From contig NZ_CP031168.1 of assembly GCF_022354825.1 (NCBI RefSeq), positions 731,001 to 795,000 of the forward strand: DNA of 64,000 nt, read 5' to 3'. This document shows positions 1 to 8,357 of this stretch, one piece after another; positions within the stretch are counted from its first letter, which is position 1, and every line of letters starts with the position of its first letter. The notes beneath the pieces are model-generated. The model ran no database searches. It saw only the letters and a list, made by a program, of their open reading frames with translations, and was not told the origin of the DNA. Origin of the DNA: Paenibacillus sp. H1-7 (GTDB taxonomy: Bacteria > Bacillota > Bacilli > Paenibacillales > NBRC-103111). Made by a program: the position numbers and the translations under genes.

Positions 1-2
1 CG

Positions 3-65
3 GTGGAGGAGGAGACGGCGGAGGCGGCGGTGGCGGAGATTAACCGGTCCGGCTCTATCGGCTAG
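3..65 (+). CDS. 3' end of an unidentified gene (partial)
   Basis: An open frame enters from the left edge and stops at TAG 63-65. It encodes about 20 residues, very rich in Glu and Ala and ending in RSGSIG. The stop lies 31 bp before the bstA start on the same strand, so the two could be co-transcribed. The fragment is too short to name a family. The open frame, its position and the lack of any other signal are the only support. Confidence 0.4.
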   Translation: MEEETAEAAVAEINRSGSIG

Positions 66-96
66 CAAGATGATGACTAACATGGAGAGTGAGATT

Positions 97-621
97 ATGG
101 ACGATTTGCGGTTTCCTATCGGACGTTTTGAATGGACTGAAGATATTACAAAAGACCAGCGGCTGCGGTGGATCGAGGATATCGAATCGGCGCCGGCCCA
201 GCTAAGAGCCGCTGTGGAAGGACTAACGGAGCAGCAGCTGAACGAGCCGTATCGGCCGGGCGGGTGGACCGTTCGCCAAGTGGTCCATCATTTGGCGGAC
301 AGCCACATGAACAGCCTAATCCGCTTCAAGCTCGCTTTGACGGAGGACCAGCCGACCATCAAGCCGTACGACGAGGCTGCCTGGGCGGAGCTGACCGACA
401 GCAAGGATGCGCCGATAGCTTTGTCGCTCACTCTGCTGGATCAGCTTCACACTCGATGGGGAGTGCTGCTTCGCTCCGTAAGCGACGAGCAGTGGCAGCG
501 GAGCTTCGTTCATCCCGATTCTGGCGTCGTTCGGCTCGATGTCAACTTGGGGACGTACGCCTGGCATGGCCGTCATCATATCGCGCATATTACGCGCCTA
601 AGAGACCGGATGGGCTGGTAA
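97..621 (+). CDS. bstA: Bacillithiol transferase BstA (YfiT), DinB superfamily
   Basis: This is a 174-aa four-helix-bundle protein of the DinB/YfiT family. Family members attach bacillithiol to electrophiles or act as metal-dependent thiol transferases in the cytoplasm. From memory it follows B. subtilis YfiT almost end to end: FPIGRF at the N-terminus, GGWTVRQVVHHLADSHMNS around residue 60-75, and WHGRHHIAHI near the C-terminus. The conserved histidines in VVHH and HHIAH are the expected metal ligands. In-frame ATGs exist at 70, 73 and 82, but GGAGAGTGAG (84-93) is well spaced only for ATG 97, which also matches the B. subtilis N-terminus. A terminator follows. Its presence implies a bacillithiol-making organism. 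The family call is confident. Confidence 0.93.
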   Translation: MDDLRFPIGRFEWTEDITKDQRLRWIEDIESAPAQLRAAVEGLTEQQLNEPYRPGGWTVRQVVHHLADSHMNSLIRFKLALTEDQPTIKPYDEAAWAELTDSKDAPIALSLTLLDQLHTRWGVLLRSVSDEQWQRSFVHPDSGVVRLDVNLGTYAWHGRHHIAHITRLRDRMGW

Positions 622-655
622 AGCCGATCGGCCTCACTTCGGCGATTCAAACCCA

Positions 656-695
656 AAAACCTGTCTGCAGCATCGTCTGCGGACAGGTTTTATTT
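656..695. terminator. Bidirectional rho-independent terminator
   Basis: An 11-bp stem (660-670 with 677-687, one G-U pair) has loop CATCGT. T-rich sequence follows on the + strand, and an A-run lies before the stem, which becomes a U-run on the - strand. It sits between the convergent bstA and the flavoprotein gene and can serve both. Confidence 0.85.
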
Positions 696-704
696 GATTG
701 CCTA

Positions 705-2342
705 TTAGAAAATACTTCCATCCCAAGGTAACCCTTTGCGGAAGCGGGATTCGTCATGCCAGCGCTGCAGCATCAACGGAGTGAATTGATACATTTCCCA
801 AATTTCGCATGGACTTTCCTTGGAGCCGGAGGCCTCCAGCAAGGCGTTAACCGCCCGGCGGGCCGCTTCGTTGGCGCCTTCCATCGTAGCCAAGTCCGTG
901 TTTGTTCTGACATAATCGGAAGCAAGGAACAGGTTCGGAATGGCGGTGTAAGCATTAGGGCGCATATCCCAAGTGTATACCTTGTTGACCAGCAGAGGCT
1001 CCAGGTTCACATTAACGCCGTCCGGATTCGGGGTATGAATATCTTCGTCCAGGAACCACGAATGGAGGTTGCTGTCCTCCAGCACGACCCGTCCTCCGAC
1101 ATTCAGGCTCGCTTTCAGCTGCCACCAAACCTCCTGCATAATTTCTTCCCGCGTGCAGTGGCGCGCGCTTTTGCCGAACAGGGCCCCTTTGGCTTCCCAG
1201 TCGGAAATATCGACGGACAAAATACCGCGCACTTCACCGTCACCGTACTGGCTCAGATCGGTATGAGGCCAAAACTGCTTCTGGGACACCGAGGTCAGCG
1301 CCCACTGGGAATCCATATAAATCATATGCCCGTGAATAATCGGCACGTCTTCCTTGAAGTAAAACTGGATGCCGTTCATCCAGTCCACGTCCTCGGCAAG
1401 CTCCTTGATTTTCGCCAAAGTCGGATCGGCATGCACAATCTCGTCGGTTACGAATTGCGCCATCACCTCGACAGGAAAAGCAGCTATGTAATAGTCGGCC
1501 TGCACCTCGTAGGTTTTGCCTAATTCGGTCACAACCGCTCCCGTAATGACGCCGTCCTTGCAGTTGATTCGTTCCACCTTCGCATTCAAATGGTAGTCGA
1601 CGCCGGATTGCTGCAAATAATTAAGCCAAGGGGTAATCCATACTTCGTTCGTCGGCCCGTCCAAGAGACGGTCTGCGCTGCCGCCGGGCAGCACCATGTC
1701 GAGCATAATTTGCGCTCCTACGGTACCTACGGTCGCCGTGTTGGCTTCGCGCGCTTTGGCGGCTACGAGAATCCGGGTCATCCCGGTGAAGACGCGCTGG
1801 AAATTGGCCGACTGCTCGTCCGCTTGAATGAAGTTCCACCAAGGAATATCTTGATATTCCTCCGTTCGCCGTTCATTGCAGCTGGTCATGACCTGCCAGA
1901 CCCGCTCCAGGTAGTGGTCGACCTCTTTCTCCGTCAGCCCCAAATGATTGTCAAATATCGACTTGAACAGCGATTTAATATCCGCAATAGACGTTGGGAA
2001 CTCGGTTACGAACTCTACCGGCACATCGTCGGTACGGGCCAGTCCGAGACGGGTACCTTCGATCAGATTGTCCGCAACCCCGCGTTTATTGTTTCCGTAC
2101 GGAATCCGTTCCATGGTGTCGATAATATGCTTGTAAAATCGCGGAAAGAAACGAAATCCATGCTCTCCGGGCAAATCCTTGCGTCCGTCCGTACCGCTGT
2201 CCGGCACAGGCATGGACCGCGCTTTCCCTCCCGGGATGCGCTTCATCTCGTACACAGCAACCTCGAAACCGCGCTCGATCAGCTCGTGAGCAGCACTCAT
2301 TCCCGCCACTCCGCCTCCAAGAACGGCGACCTTCTTCTTCAT
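705..2342 (-). CDS. FAD-dependent amine-oxidase/phytoene-desaturase-like oxidoreductase
   Basis: This 545-aa flavoprotein starts with a Rossmann dinucleotide-binding motif (KVAVLGGGVAGMSAAHEL) followed by YEMKRIPGGKARS. That is the layout of the amine oxidase / carotenoid desaturase / squalene-associated FAD desaturase superfamily. The C-terminus carries NLFLASDYVRTNTDLATMEG, the usual second FAD contact. No signal peptide is seen, so it is probably cytosolic or membrane-associated. I start at ATG 2342 because AGGGGTGG (2351-2358) lies 8 nt upstream; ATGs at 2348 and 2363 are closer to or before that site. No carotenoid or hopanoid genes are nearby, so the substrate is unknown. The superfamily is confident, the reaction is not. 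Confidence 0.8.
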   Translation of the reverse strand: MKKKVAVLGGGVAGMSAAHELIERGFEVAVYEMKRIPGGKARSMPVPDSGTDGRKDLPGEHGFRFFPRFYKHIIDTMERIPYGNNKRGVADNLIEGTRLGLARTDDVPVEFVTEFPTSIADIKSLFKSIFDNHLGLTEKEVDHYLERVWQVMTSCNERRTEEYQDIPWWNFIQADEQSANFQRVFTGMTRILVAAKAREANTATVGTVGAQIMLDMVLPGGSADRLLDGPTNEVWITPWLNYLQQSGVDYHLNAKVERINCKDGVITGAVVTELGKTYEVQADYYIAAFPVEVMAQFVTDEIVHADPTLAKIKELAEDVDWMNGIQFYFKEDVPIIHGHMIYMDSQWALTSVSQKQFWPHTDLSQYGDGEVRGILSVDISDWEAKGALFGKSARHCTREEIMQEVWWQLKASLNVGGRVVLEDSNLHSWFLDEDIHTPNPDGVNVNLEPLLVNKVYTWDMRPNAYTAIPNLFLASDYVRTNTDLATMEGANEAARRAVNALLEASGSKESPCEIWEMYQFTPLMLQRWHDESRFRKGLPWDGSIF

Positions 2343-2726
2343 TTCCATTTCCACCCCTGTCATATATTGCTAACTTATCTAATCTAGTTATACCATGACT
2401 TTTATCCTACGAAAACCGTTATTTTTCGACAAAATGTTTCCTATTACCTAATAAATGATAGATTTGATTCGAAAATGTATGGAAAACCGGATCGATCGGA
2501 TGCTATCGGTCCCGGACTCAATTTCCAGTTCGGTAGGCAGCGCGTCAGCAAGTGCGAAGGTTGTCGATAACCGCCGGACGCAGAAAAAGAGGTTTAGCCA
2601 CAATGATGGAATAAGACAGCCAAATGGAATAAAGACATCGCTGGCCGAATCCGGTATGATGACATTAATGACAGCTTAGTGTACATGCTTACGGACTTAC
2701 TAAATAAGACGGCAGAAGGGAGCATA
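2343..2726. other. Divergent intergenic region with no gene seen
   Basis: This 384-bp stretch separates the divergent flavoprotein and Gfo/Idh genes and must hold both promoters. I see AT-rich blocks near 2370-2460 and a small dyad GGTT/AACC around 2557-2570. No convincing -35/-10 pair and no riboswitch are apparent. An open frame from 2455 has no ribosome-binding site and I do not accept it. Confidence 0.5.
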
Positions 2727-3758
2727 ATGATGCAACCATTTCGTATTGCGGTGATCGGCTGCGGCAGCATGTCCAAAGCCTGGATCGAATACGCGCAGCA
2801 GCGCGAGGACGCACAGATTGTAGCGATGGTGGATATTCGAAAAGAAAGCGCTTCCGCCATGGCTGAGCGCTACGGGATTCAATGCGGCATTTTCGACGAT
2901 GTGAGAGAGGCCATTGAGCAGACGGGGGCGAACCTGGTGTTCGATGTGACGATACCGGAGAGTCACGCTGCGGTTACGACGACGGCGCTGGAATTGGGCT
3001 GCGACGTATTGGGAGAAAAGCCGATGACGACGTCCATGGAACAAGCGCGCCGTCTGGTTCAATCGGCGGAGCGGCAAGGACGCACGTATGCGGTTATGCA
3101 AAACCGCCGGTACTTGTCGCAAATTCGCGCGTTCCGCCATTTGGTGGAGCATGCGGGCATTGGGGACATCGGCTTCGTCAATGCGGATTTTTTCCTCGGA
3201 CCGCATTTCGGCGGCTTCCGCGATGCTATGGAGAGCCCGCTGCTGCTCGATATGGCGATCCATACGTTCGATCAGGCCCGGCTCATTACGGGCAAAGATC
3301 CGGTCTCGGTCTACTGCCATGAGTTTAATCCGGCAGGCTCCTGGTATGCCGGCAATGCGGCGGCCATCTGCATTTTCGAGTACGCCGACGGCGGCGTGTT
3401 CTGCTACCGGGGCTCCTGGTGCGCGGAAGGGGCGCCGACCTCCTGGGAGGCGGAGTGGCGGGTCAACGGGAGCGGCGGCACGGCCATATGGGACGGGACG
3501 CACGCGCCGTTTGCCGAGGTGCTGCTGCCCGCCGCAGAGCAAATCGACGGACGCCGCTTCCGGAGGGTGGAAGCGGAGCTCGTCTGGGACGGCCGCAGCG
3601 GCCATGCCGGCTGCCTGGATGAGATGTTCGCCGCTCTATCGGAAGGACGCAAGCCGGAGACGGTGTGTACGGACAACATCAAGAGCATGGCGATGGTATA
3701 CGGTGCGCTGCAAAGCGCCAAAGAAGGACGCAAAATACTGCTGTCCGACGTGGTTTAA
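2727..3758 (+). CDS. Gfo/Idh/MocA family oxidoreductase
   Basis: This is a 343-aa NAD(P)-dependent sugar or cyclitol dehydrogenase-type protein. The N-terminal Rossmann motif is FRIAVIGCGSMSKAW. The family's EKP motif appears as GEKPMTTS near residue 95, and LLLDMAIHTFDQ near 180 supplies the conserved Asp and His of the active-site helix. The start is ATG 2727 or 2730, both just after GAAGGGAG (2715-2722); upstream codons in frame have no ribosome-binding site. It stands alone, divergent from the flavoprotein, and is followed by a large hairpin. The substrate cannot be inferred. Confidence 0.88.
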   Translation: MMQPFRIAVIGCGSMSKAWIEYAQQREDAQIVAMVDIRKESASAMAERYGIQCGIFDDVREAIEQTGANLVFDVTIPESHAAVTTTALELGCDVLGEKPMTTSMEQARRLVQSAERQGRTYAVMQNRRYLSQIRAFRHLVEHAGIGDIGFVNADFFLGPHFGGFRDAMESPLLLDMAIHTFDQARLITGKDPVSVYCHEFNPAGSWYAGNAAAICIFEYADGGVFCYRGSWCAEGAPTSWEAEWRVNGSGGTAIWDGTHAPFAEVLLPAAEQIDGRRFRRVEAELVWDGRSGHAGCLDEMFAALSEGRKPETVCTDNIKSMAMVYGALQSAKEGRKILLSDVV

Positions 3759-3776
3759 GCTCGATGAGCTAAAATA

Positions 3777-3842
3777 AACGGCGTTCGGCCCCCGGTTAAC
3801 ACCGCCTTACGGCTGCGGTGACTCCGGGGGCCTGACGCCGTT
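3777..3842. repeat. Long three-part hairpin downstream of the Gfo/Idh gene
   Basis: Nested arms are AACGGCGT 3777-3784 with ACGCCGTT 3835-3842, GGCCCCCGG 3787-3795 with CCGGGGGCC 3824-3832, and CACCGC 3800-3805 with GCGGTG 3815-3820. There is no T-run on the + side; the - side continues TATTTTA. It could terminate leftward transcripts or protect the 3' end of the Gfo/Idh mRNA. Confidence 0.6.
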
Positions 3843-3847
3843 ACAGG

Positions 3848-4075
3848 CTATTGGCGTATCCGATCGCGTGTGCGTACGGGCAGGCGCAAAATCGTCTTCA
3901 GCTTCCCCGGATCCGTCCTCCGCGGATCGGATATATAAATCTCGTGATGGAGCCCGTTCTGCTCCAGTTCATGGGCCTCCATATATCCATGGAGCTGCGT
4001 CAACGTTTCCGGCTCCGCCGCATAGGGGCCTTGATGCATCATTTGCACGCACGACATCAATATGTCAGGGTTTTA
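3848..4075 (-). pseudogene. C-terminal remnant of a GyrI-like small-molecule-binding protein
   Basis: The frame reads about 75 residues including CVQMMHQGPYAAEP, HHEIYISDPRRT and PGKLKTILRLPV. These are the last third of the GyrI-like / AraC effector-binding domain family, whose members are normally about 150-210 aa. Upstream in the same frame a TAA stop comes within 30 codons of the conserved part. Only 13 bp then separates it from the end of the EAL gene, so the N-terminal two thirds is missing. No good ribosome-binding site precedes the only ATGs. I read it as a decayed gene truncated at its 5' end, though a short expressed fragment cannot be excluded. Confidence 0.7.
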
Positions 4076-4088
4076 TTAATAGGAGGAA

Positions 4089-6107
4089 CTAGCCTACAGA
4101 CAGTTTGTTGAGACGCAATCCGATTTCATCCGCTGTCATCGGTTTGCCGTAATAGTAGCCCTGCATGACATGGCATCCGCGTGATTGCAGAAATTGGATT
4201 TGCTCTTCCGTCTCGACGCCTTCGGCTATGACTTCCAAATTCAAATTTTTTGCGATCGCAATAATGTTGCTGATGATCGCTTGCTTGGATAGCAGCTGGC
4301 TTTTGCGGACAAAAATCTGGTCGATTTTGAGCGTATCCACGGGCATTTCGTCCAGCGTGCCGAGAGAGGAATAGCCGGTCCCGAAATCGTCCAGCGATAC
4401 GCGGACACCCAGCTCGCGCAGCTTGTAGAGCTGCTGCACCGTATCCTCCGAATCGTGCATCGCAATCGACTCCGTTATTTCGAGCTCCAGATACTTTCCC
4501 TGTAAGCCCGACTCGGTTAACGCTTCTTGTACCATATCATACAATGCCTGACTCTCGAACATGCGGACGGACATATTGACGGAAACGCATAATTGGGCCC
4601 ATTGCTGCTCCTGCCAGTGGCTGTTTTGCTTGCATACCTCTTTTAACAGCCAATGCGTAATCGGAATGATCAGCCCCGTATCCTCCGCGATCGGAATAAA
4701 TTCTACCGGAGAAATAATGCCGAGGGTCGGATGCCGCCAGCGCAGAAGTGCTTCCATCCCGACCATTTGATTGGTGGAGGCGTCGCATTTCGGCTGATAC
4801 ACCGCAAAAAACTCCTGATGCGCCAACGCTTTGCGAAGGTCCTTTTCGAGCTCCATCTTGCGGATCATTTCACGGTCCATCTGTTCGTCAAAGATACGGA
4901 AGCGGTTTTTCCCTGCAGCCTTGGCGTTGTACATGGCGGTATCTGCCGCCTTCAGCAGCGAGGAGCGGTCGGTTCCATGCTGCGGGGATAAGCTGATGCC
5001 GATACTGGCCGTAACGTAAAGCTCATTTTCTTCGATAAAATAAGGCTTCTTGATCTCGTTCAACAAGGCTTCGGCGAGTGTTCGAACCGTATCCTCCGAT
5101 CCGTCCCTCGAAGCGATCAGAAACTCGTCGCCCCCTAGACGAAATACCGTCTGCTTGTCGCTTACCGTCTGCTGCAGTCTCTGCGACACCTCGCGAATGA
5201 GCAGATCGCCTATGTCGTGGCCCAGTGTGTCATTAATCGATTTGAACCGGTCGAGGTCGATAAAAAATACGGCTCCTCCCGCCTGCGGGGTGAACTGCTC
5301 CTCGAAAAAGCGGGTGAGATCATGGCGGTTAGCAAGCCCAGTCAGCGGATCGCTGTAGGCCATCCGTTCCAGCACGTGACGGTCAAAAAATATCGCTCCC
5401 CAAGAGATCGCCAATATGACCAGTGCGGCCAACGATACGCCGATTAACAGAAACAACCGGGGCTCCGCATCCGAAGCGAGACCGGCAGGCTGCATGTCCG
5501 AATAAGGAATGAACCGGACAGCCGCCATCCCGATATAATGCATGCCGCATACGGCAATGGCCATAACGACCGAGCTCAACAGCTTCCATCGGCTGTAATC
5601 GGGAGAAAGGCGGAATTTCCGGAACAAATACAGGGCGGCATAGCAAGCTACCAGCGCGACAATGACGGAGAGCGTCCACAGCCCCGGTTCGTAGGTCAGG
5701 GAGGCTGCCGTACGCATGGCGGACATGCCGGAGTAATGCATCACGACAATTCCGCTGCCCATAAATAAGCCGCCTATGCCAAGGCGCCATTTATTGACCT
5801 TTGTGTCCATAGTGGCACGGAAAGCGATGAACGACGCCAGGATGCCGGCCAATGCCGACAAGAGGGTGGTCCAGGCATCGTAGTGAACAGGTAGTTCTAT
5901 GTGAAAAGCAAGCATGCCGACAAAGTGCATCGACCAAATGCCGCAGCCCATTACGCAAGAGCCCGCCAACAGCCAGACAAGCCGGGATTTGCCGCGCGAA
6001 CGGGAAATTTTGCCTGCCAAATTCAGCGCGGAGTAAGAGGCCATAATGGCGATAATGAAAGACAGAAGAATAATCCAGCCGTTATAATGAGCATGAAGAT
6101 GGTCCAT
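4089..6107 (-). CDS. MHYT-GGDEF-EAL membrane c-di-GMP cyclase/phosphodiesterase
   Basis: This 672-aa integral membrane enzyme acts on cyclic di-GMP. The N-terminal ~230 residues form an MHYT sensor with seven predicted TM segments and three motif copies (MHFVGM, MHYSGM, MHYIGM), a proposed metal or gas sensor. A GGDEF domain follows with an intact RLGGDEF signature, so cyclase activity is possible. An EAL domain follows with EALLRW and DDFGTGYSSL, all expected for an active phosphodiesterase. The net direction of activity cannot be told from sequence. The layout matches B. subtilis YkoW in outline. A good sigma-A promoter lies 43 bp upstream. c-di-GMP could influence the polysaccharide genes 25 kb away, but that is only a possibility. 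Confidence 0.93.
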   Translation of the reverse strand: MDHLHAHYNGWIILLSFIIAIMASYSALNLAGKISRSRGKSRLVWLLAGSCVMGCGIWSMHFVGMLAFHIELPVHYDAWTTLLSALAGILASFIAFRATMDTKVNKWRLGIGGLFMGSGIVVMHYSGMSAMRTAASLTYEPGLWTLSVIVALVACYAALYLFRKFRLSPDYSRWKLLSSVVMAIAVCGMHYIGMAAVRFIPYSDMQPAGLASDAEPRLFLLIGVSLAALVILAISWGAIFFDRHVLERMAYSDPLTGLANRHDLTRFFEEQFTPQAGGAVFFIDLDRFKSINDTLGHDIGDLLIREVSQRLQQTVSDKQTVFRLGGDEFLIASRDGSEDTVRTLAEALLNEIKKPYFIEENELYVTASIGISLSPQHGTDRSSLLKAADTAMYNAKAAGKNRFRIFDEQMDREMIRKMELEKDLRKALAHQEFFAVYQPKCDASTNQMVGMEALLRWRHPTLGIISPVEFIPIAEDTGLIIPITHWLLKEVCKQNSHWQEQQWAQLCVSVNMSVRMFESQALYDMVQEALTESGLQGKYLELEITESIAMHDSEDTVQQLYKLRELGVRVSLDDFGTGYSSLGTLDEMPVDTLKIDQIFVRKSQLLSKQAIISNIIAIAKNLNLEVIAEGVETEEQIQFLQSRGCHVMQGYYYGKPMTADEIGLRLNKLSVG

Positions 6108-6149
6108 GGTCCCAACCTACTTTTCTAGTATCTTCAAATTGATAGATTC

Positions 6150-6178
6150 AGTATAGTGTATCCCTTGTGCATATACAA
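6150..6178 (-). promoter_or_regulatory. Sigma-A promoter of the MHYT-GGDEF-EAL gene
   Basis: On the - strand, TTGTAT (6178-6173) and TATACT (6155-6150) are separated by exactly 17 nt. The start codon is at 6107, giving a short leader. Confidence 0.65.
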
Positions 6179-6239
6179 AGATAAAGTTTTCACATTTCAA
6201 CGCATAATGGATCGCTTATAATCCTGAGCTGGGATAGGT

Positions 6240-6303
6240 ATGAAACCTCGGTACCGTATTGTATAATAAGTAATAAAAATGCGGGAACGGCCGGTTCCGC
6301 CGC
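6240..6303 (+). promoter_or_regulatory. csoR-type gene promoter with GC-rich dyad
   Basis: ATGAAA (6240-6245), 16 nt, TATAAT (6262-6267) fits a sigma-A promoter. Just downstream, GGAAC-GGCCG-GTTCC (about 6284-6298) is a GC-rich inverted repeat inside the start of the leader. CsoR proteins bind GC-rich dyads near their own promoters, so this may be an autoregulatory operator. The match to a known CsoR box is not exact. Confidence 0.4.
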
Positions 6304-6324
6304 CCAGAAAGTGATGTGAATGCG

Positions 6325-6681
6325 ATGAGCGCCAATAGGGCTGTAGATCCAGCGGCAGATCAGCCGGAAGCAGCGGACGATGCTTGCTGTGCAGTGGACG
6401 GAGAACGAAAAAGCCATCATTCGACTAAAGTGAAAGATAATCTAATCTCCCGATTAAACCGGATCGAAGGACAAATCCGTGGCGTCAAAGGCATGATCGA
6501 GAAGGATACGTATTGCGACGATGTGCTGAACCAGATTGCCGCCATCCAGTCCGCCCTGAACAGTGTCGGGAAAATACTGCTCGAGGGCCATATGAAAAGC
6601 TGTGTCGTCGAAAGGCTGGAGCAAGGGGACAAGGAAGTCATCGACGAGCTGCTCAAGACGGTGGGCAAGCTGATCAAATAA
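6325..6681 (+). CDS. CsoR-family metal-sensing repressor
   Basis: This is a 118-aa all-helical DUF156/CsoR-family repressor. The core reads NLISRLNRIEGQIRGVKGM, then DTYCDDVL and LLEGHMKSCVVERL. The Cys, His and Cys (C in YCDD, H and C in HMKSC) line up with the Cu(I) ligands of CsoR, and the His argues against the persulfide sensor CstR. The N-terminal tail of about 30 residues has extra Asp, Cys and His. ATG 6325 is preferred over GTG 6316 because AAGTGATG is better spaced for it. No copper ATPase or chaperone is adjacent, so any target beyond itself lies elsewhere. Metal identity is an inference. Confidence 0.85.
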   Translation: MSANRAVDPAADQPEAADDACCAVDGERKSHHSTKVKDNLISRLNRIEGQIRGVKGMIEKDTYCDDVLNQIAAIQSALNSVGKILLEGHMKSCVVERLEQGDKEVIDELLKTVGKLIK

Positions 6682-6781
6682 GCTTGCTCTAACTCCGCCC
6701 GGGCGAAGGGCCCGTTTAGGCCCGCTTTCGCCCGCTGCCCGTCCCGACCCCTTCCGCTTCGTCGGAAGGGTCGGGGAACAT

Positions 6782-6822
6782 AACAAGAAACCCGCGCTTA
6801 GGCAAGTCGCGGGTTTCTTGTT
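6782..6822. terminator. Bidirectional terminator between the CsoR-family gene and the MATE gene
   Basis: A perfect 15-bp stem, AACAAGAAACCCGCG (6782-6796) with its complement at 6808-6822, has an 11-nt loop and T-rich flanks on both strands. A second GC-rich hairpin, CCCGACCC/GGGTCGGG, lies just before it near 6743-6776. Confidence 0.88.
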
Positions 6823-6848
6823 ATGGCAAGGCTGCGGCAGCATCCCGT

Positions 6849-8210
6849 TTATATATGCTGCGCAGGGCTTTTTCTCCAGCCGGTAAGTGCGCCCGGCAAA
6901 TATTTGCGGCTCATCCACCGGGGAAGGAGGATGGCGCCGCGGATAAATTCATCGGCGATCATCGCGATATAGACGCCGGCGAGCCCCCACTGCAGCTGGA
7001 TGCCCAGGAAATAGGAGCATCCGACCGAGATCGCCCACAGCGACAGCATGCCGACAACGGTCATAAAGCGGATGTCTCCCACGGCCGTCAAGGCGTTGGT
7101 CGTCACCATATTGACCATTTTGAGCGGCTGCAGCAGCAGGTTGAGCGCGAGCAGCGACGCGCCGAGCGTAACGATTTGCGTGTCGCTCGTAAACAGGTAG
7201 AGCACGCGCGAGCCGAAGAAGTACAGCAGCAGCACATTCAGGATGACCAAGGCGAGGCCGATCCATATCGCCTGAAATGCGCTTCGGTAGGCTTCCTGAT
7301 GTCTACCCGCCCCGTACAAATGGGCGATCTGGATTTGCACGGCCATCGCTACGGAGCTTCCCAGAATGAAGCAGAACGATTCGAGCGTATTCATGTACGT
7401 TCTTGCAGCCAGCTCCAAGGCGCCCAGCATGGCGACAAAGGAGAAGATGACCAGCTGAGAGAGTACCCATGATGACATATTGACGCCCATCGGCCAGCCG
7501 ATGCGGATGATTTCGCCGAACAGAGGCTTGTCGAACAGGCGGATATCCCGCCATTCGATCCGCTGCTCAAAAGCGCGGATGAACAAGAGCAGCAGCATAG
7601 CGGTAGCGGCAAGCCGGCTTACCAGAGTGGACAGAGCGACGCCGGTCAAGCCCCACTGCGGGAAGCCGAAGGCGCCGTATATAAACGCATAGTTCAATAC
7701 GACGTGAACTACGTTCATTCCAAGTGCTATAAACATCGGACTGCGCGTATTGCCCGTGCTGCGGATGGCCGTGCTGAGCGCCGCCATCGCTGCCGTAAAC
7801 ACCATGCCTCCGCCTACAATCGAAATGTAGGTGGCTGCCAGCTCGTGCAGCTGCTCGGGCAGCTGAAGCAGCACGGCGATCGGAGCGGCGCCGAAATAGA
7901 GTACGGCGCTTAGGGCGGCTCCGATCCAGATGGACACTTTGACGGCCATTATGGCAATCGTTCGCGCATCCTCGGGTTTTCTCGCTCCGATCTTCTGGGC
8001 TATGAGGACGCCGGCGCCGCTTGCGACCGTCATGAACAAAATCGTCACGGCGGAGAACAGCTGGTTGGAAATGCCGACGACCGCAACGGCGTCGTCCGAA
8101 ATCCGGCTGACCATCAGCGTATCGGCCGTCCCGAGTAAAAATTGCAAAAACATTTCAATAAAAATAGGCCATGCCAGTGCCCATAAGGTAAACTTTTGTT
8201 CGGATGCCAT
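6849..8210 (-). CDS. MATE family multidrug/metabolite efflux transporter
   Basis: This is a 453-aa, 12-TM protein of the MATE (NorM/DinF) superfamily, an Na+- or H+-coupled exporter. Family features include LGTADTLMVSRISDDAVAVV at the N-terminus, AIRSTGNTRSPM near residue 145 and a repeated second half beginning GWPMGVNMSSWVLSQ. I start at ATG 8210 (MASEQKF) because GCAGGAGG lies 11 nt upstream; the longer open frame adds about 40 residues that look like leader. It is divergent from the AraC regulator, 147 bp apart, so that regulator is a natural candidate to control it. The substrate is unknown. Confidence 0.92.
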   Translation of the reverse strand: MASEQKFTLWALAWPIFIEMFLQFLLGTADTLMVSRISDDAVAVVGISNQLFSAVTILFMTVASGAGVLIAQKIGARKPEDARTIAIMAVKVSIWIGAALSAVLYFGAAPIAVLLQLPEQLHELAATYISIVGGGMVFTAAMAALSTAIRSTGNTRSPMFIALGMNVVHVVLNYAFIYGAFGFPQWGLTGVALSTLVSRLAATAMLLLLFIRAFEQRIEWRDIRLFDKPLFGEIIRIGWPMGVNMSSWVLSQLVIFSFVAMLGALELAARTYMNTLESFCFILGSSVAMAVQIQIAHLYGAGRHQEAYRSAFQAIWIGLALVILNVLLLYFFGSRVLYLFTSDTQIVTLGASLLALNLLLQPLKMVNMVTTNALTAVGDIRFMTVVGMLSLWAISVGCSYFLGIQLQWGLAGVYIAMIADEFIRGAILLPRWMSRKYLPGALTGWRKSPAQHI

Positions 8211-8357
8211 GGATGTGCTGCCTCCTGCTTCTTTCTGCCTTATCGAATGAGATGAGATGCAGTTAAAATTATAGAGGATACGGCGAGAGCCATGTATAAG
8301 GTTGTGAACCAAAACTTTCAGTTTTCCAACCTGCAATTCTCATTCGGAAGGGGGAGC

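Noticed and set aside
2455..2679. Open frame in the divergent spacer
   Set aside because: No ribosome-binding site, poor codon pattern, and it ends just at the Gfo/Idh leader.
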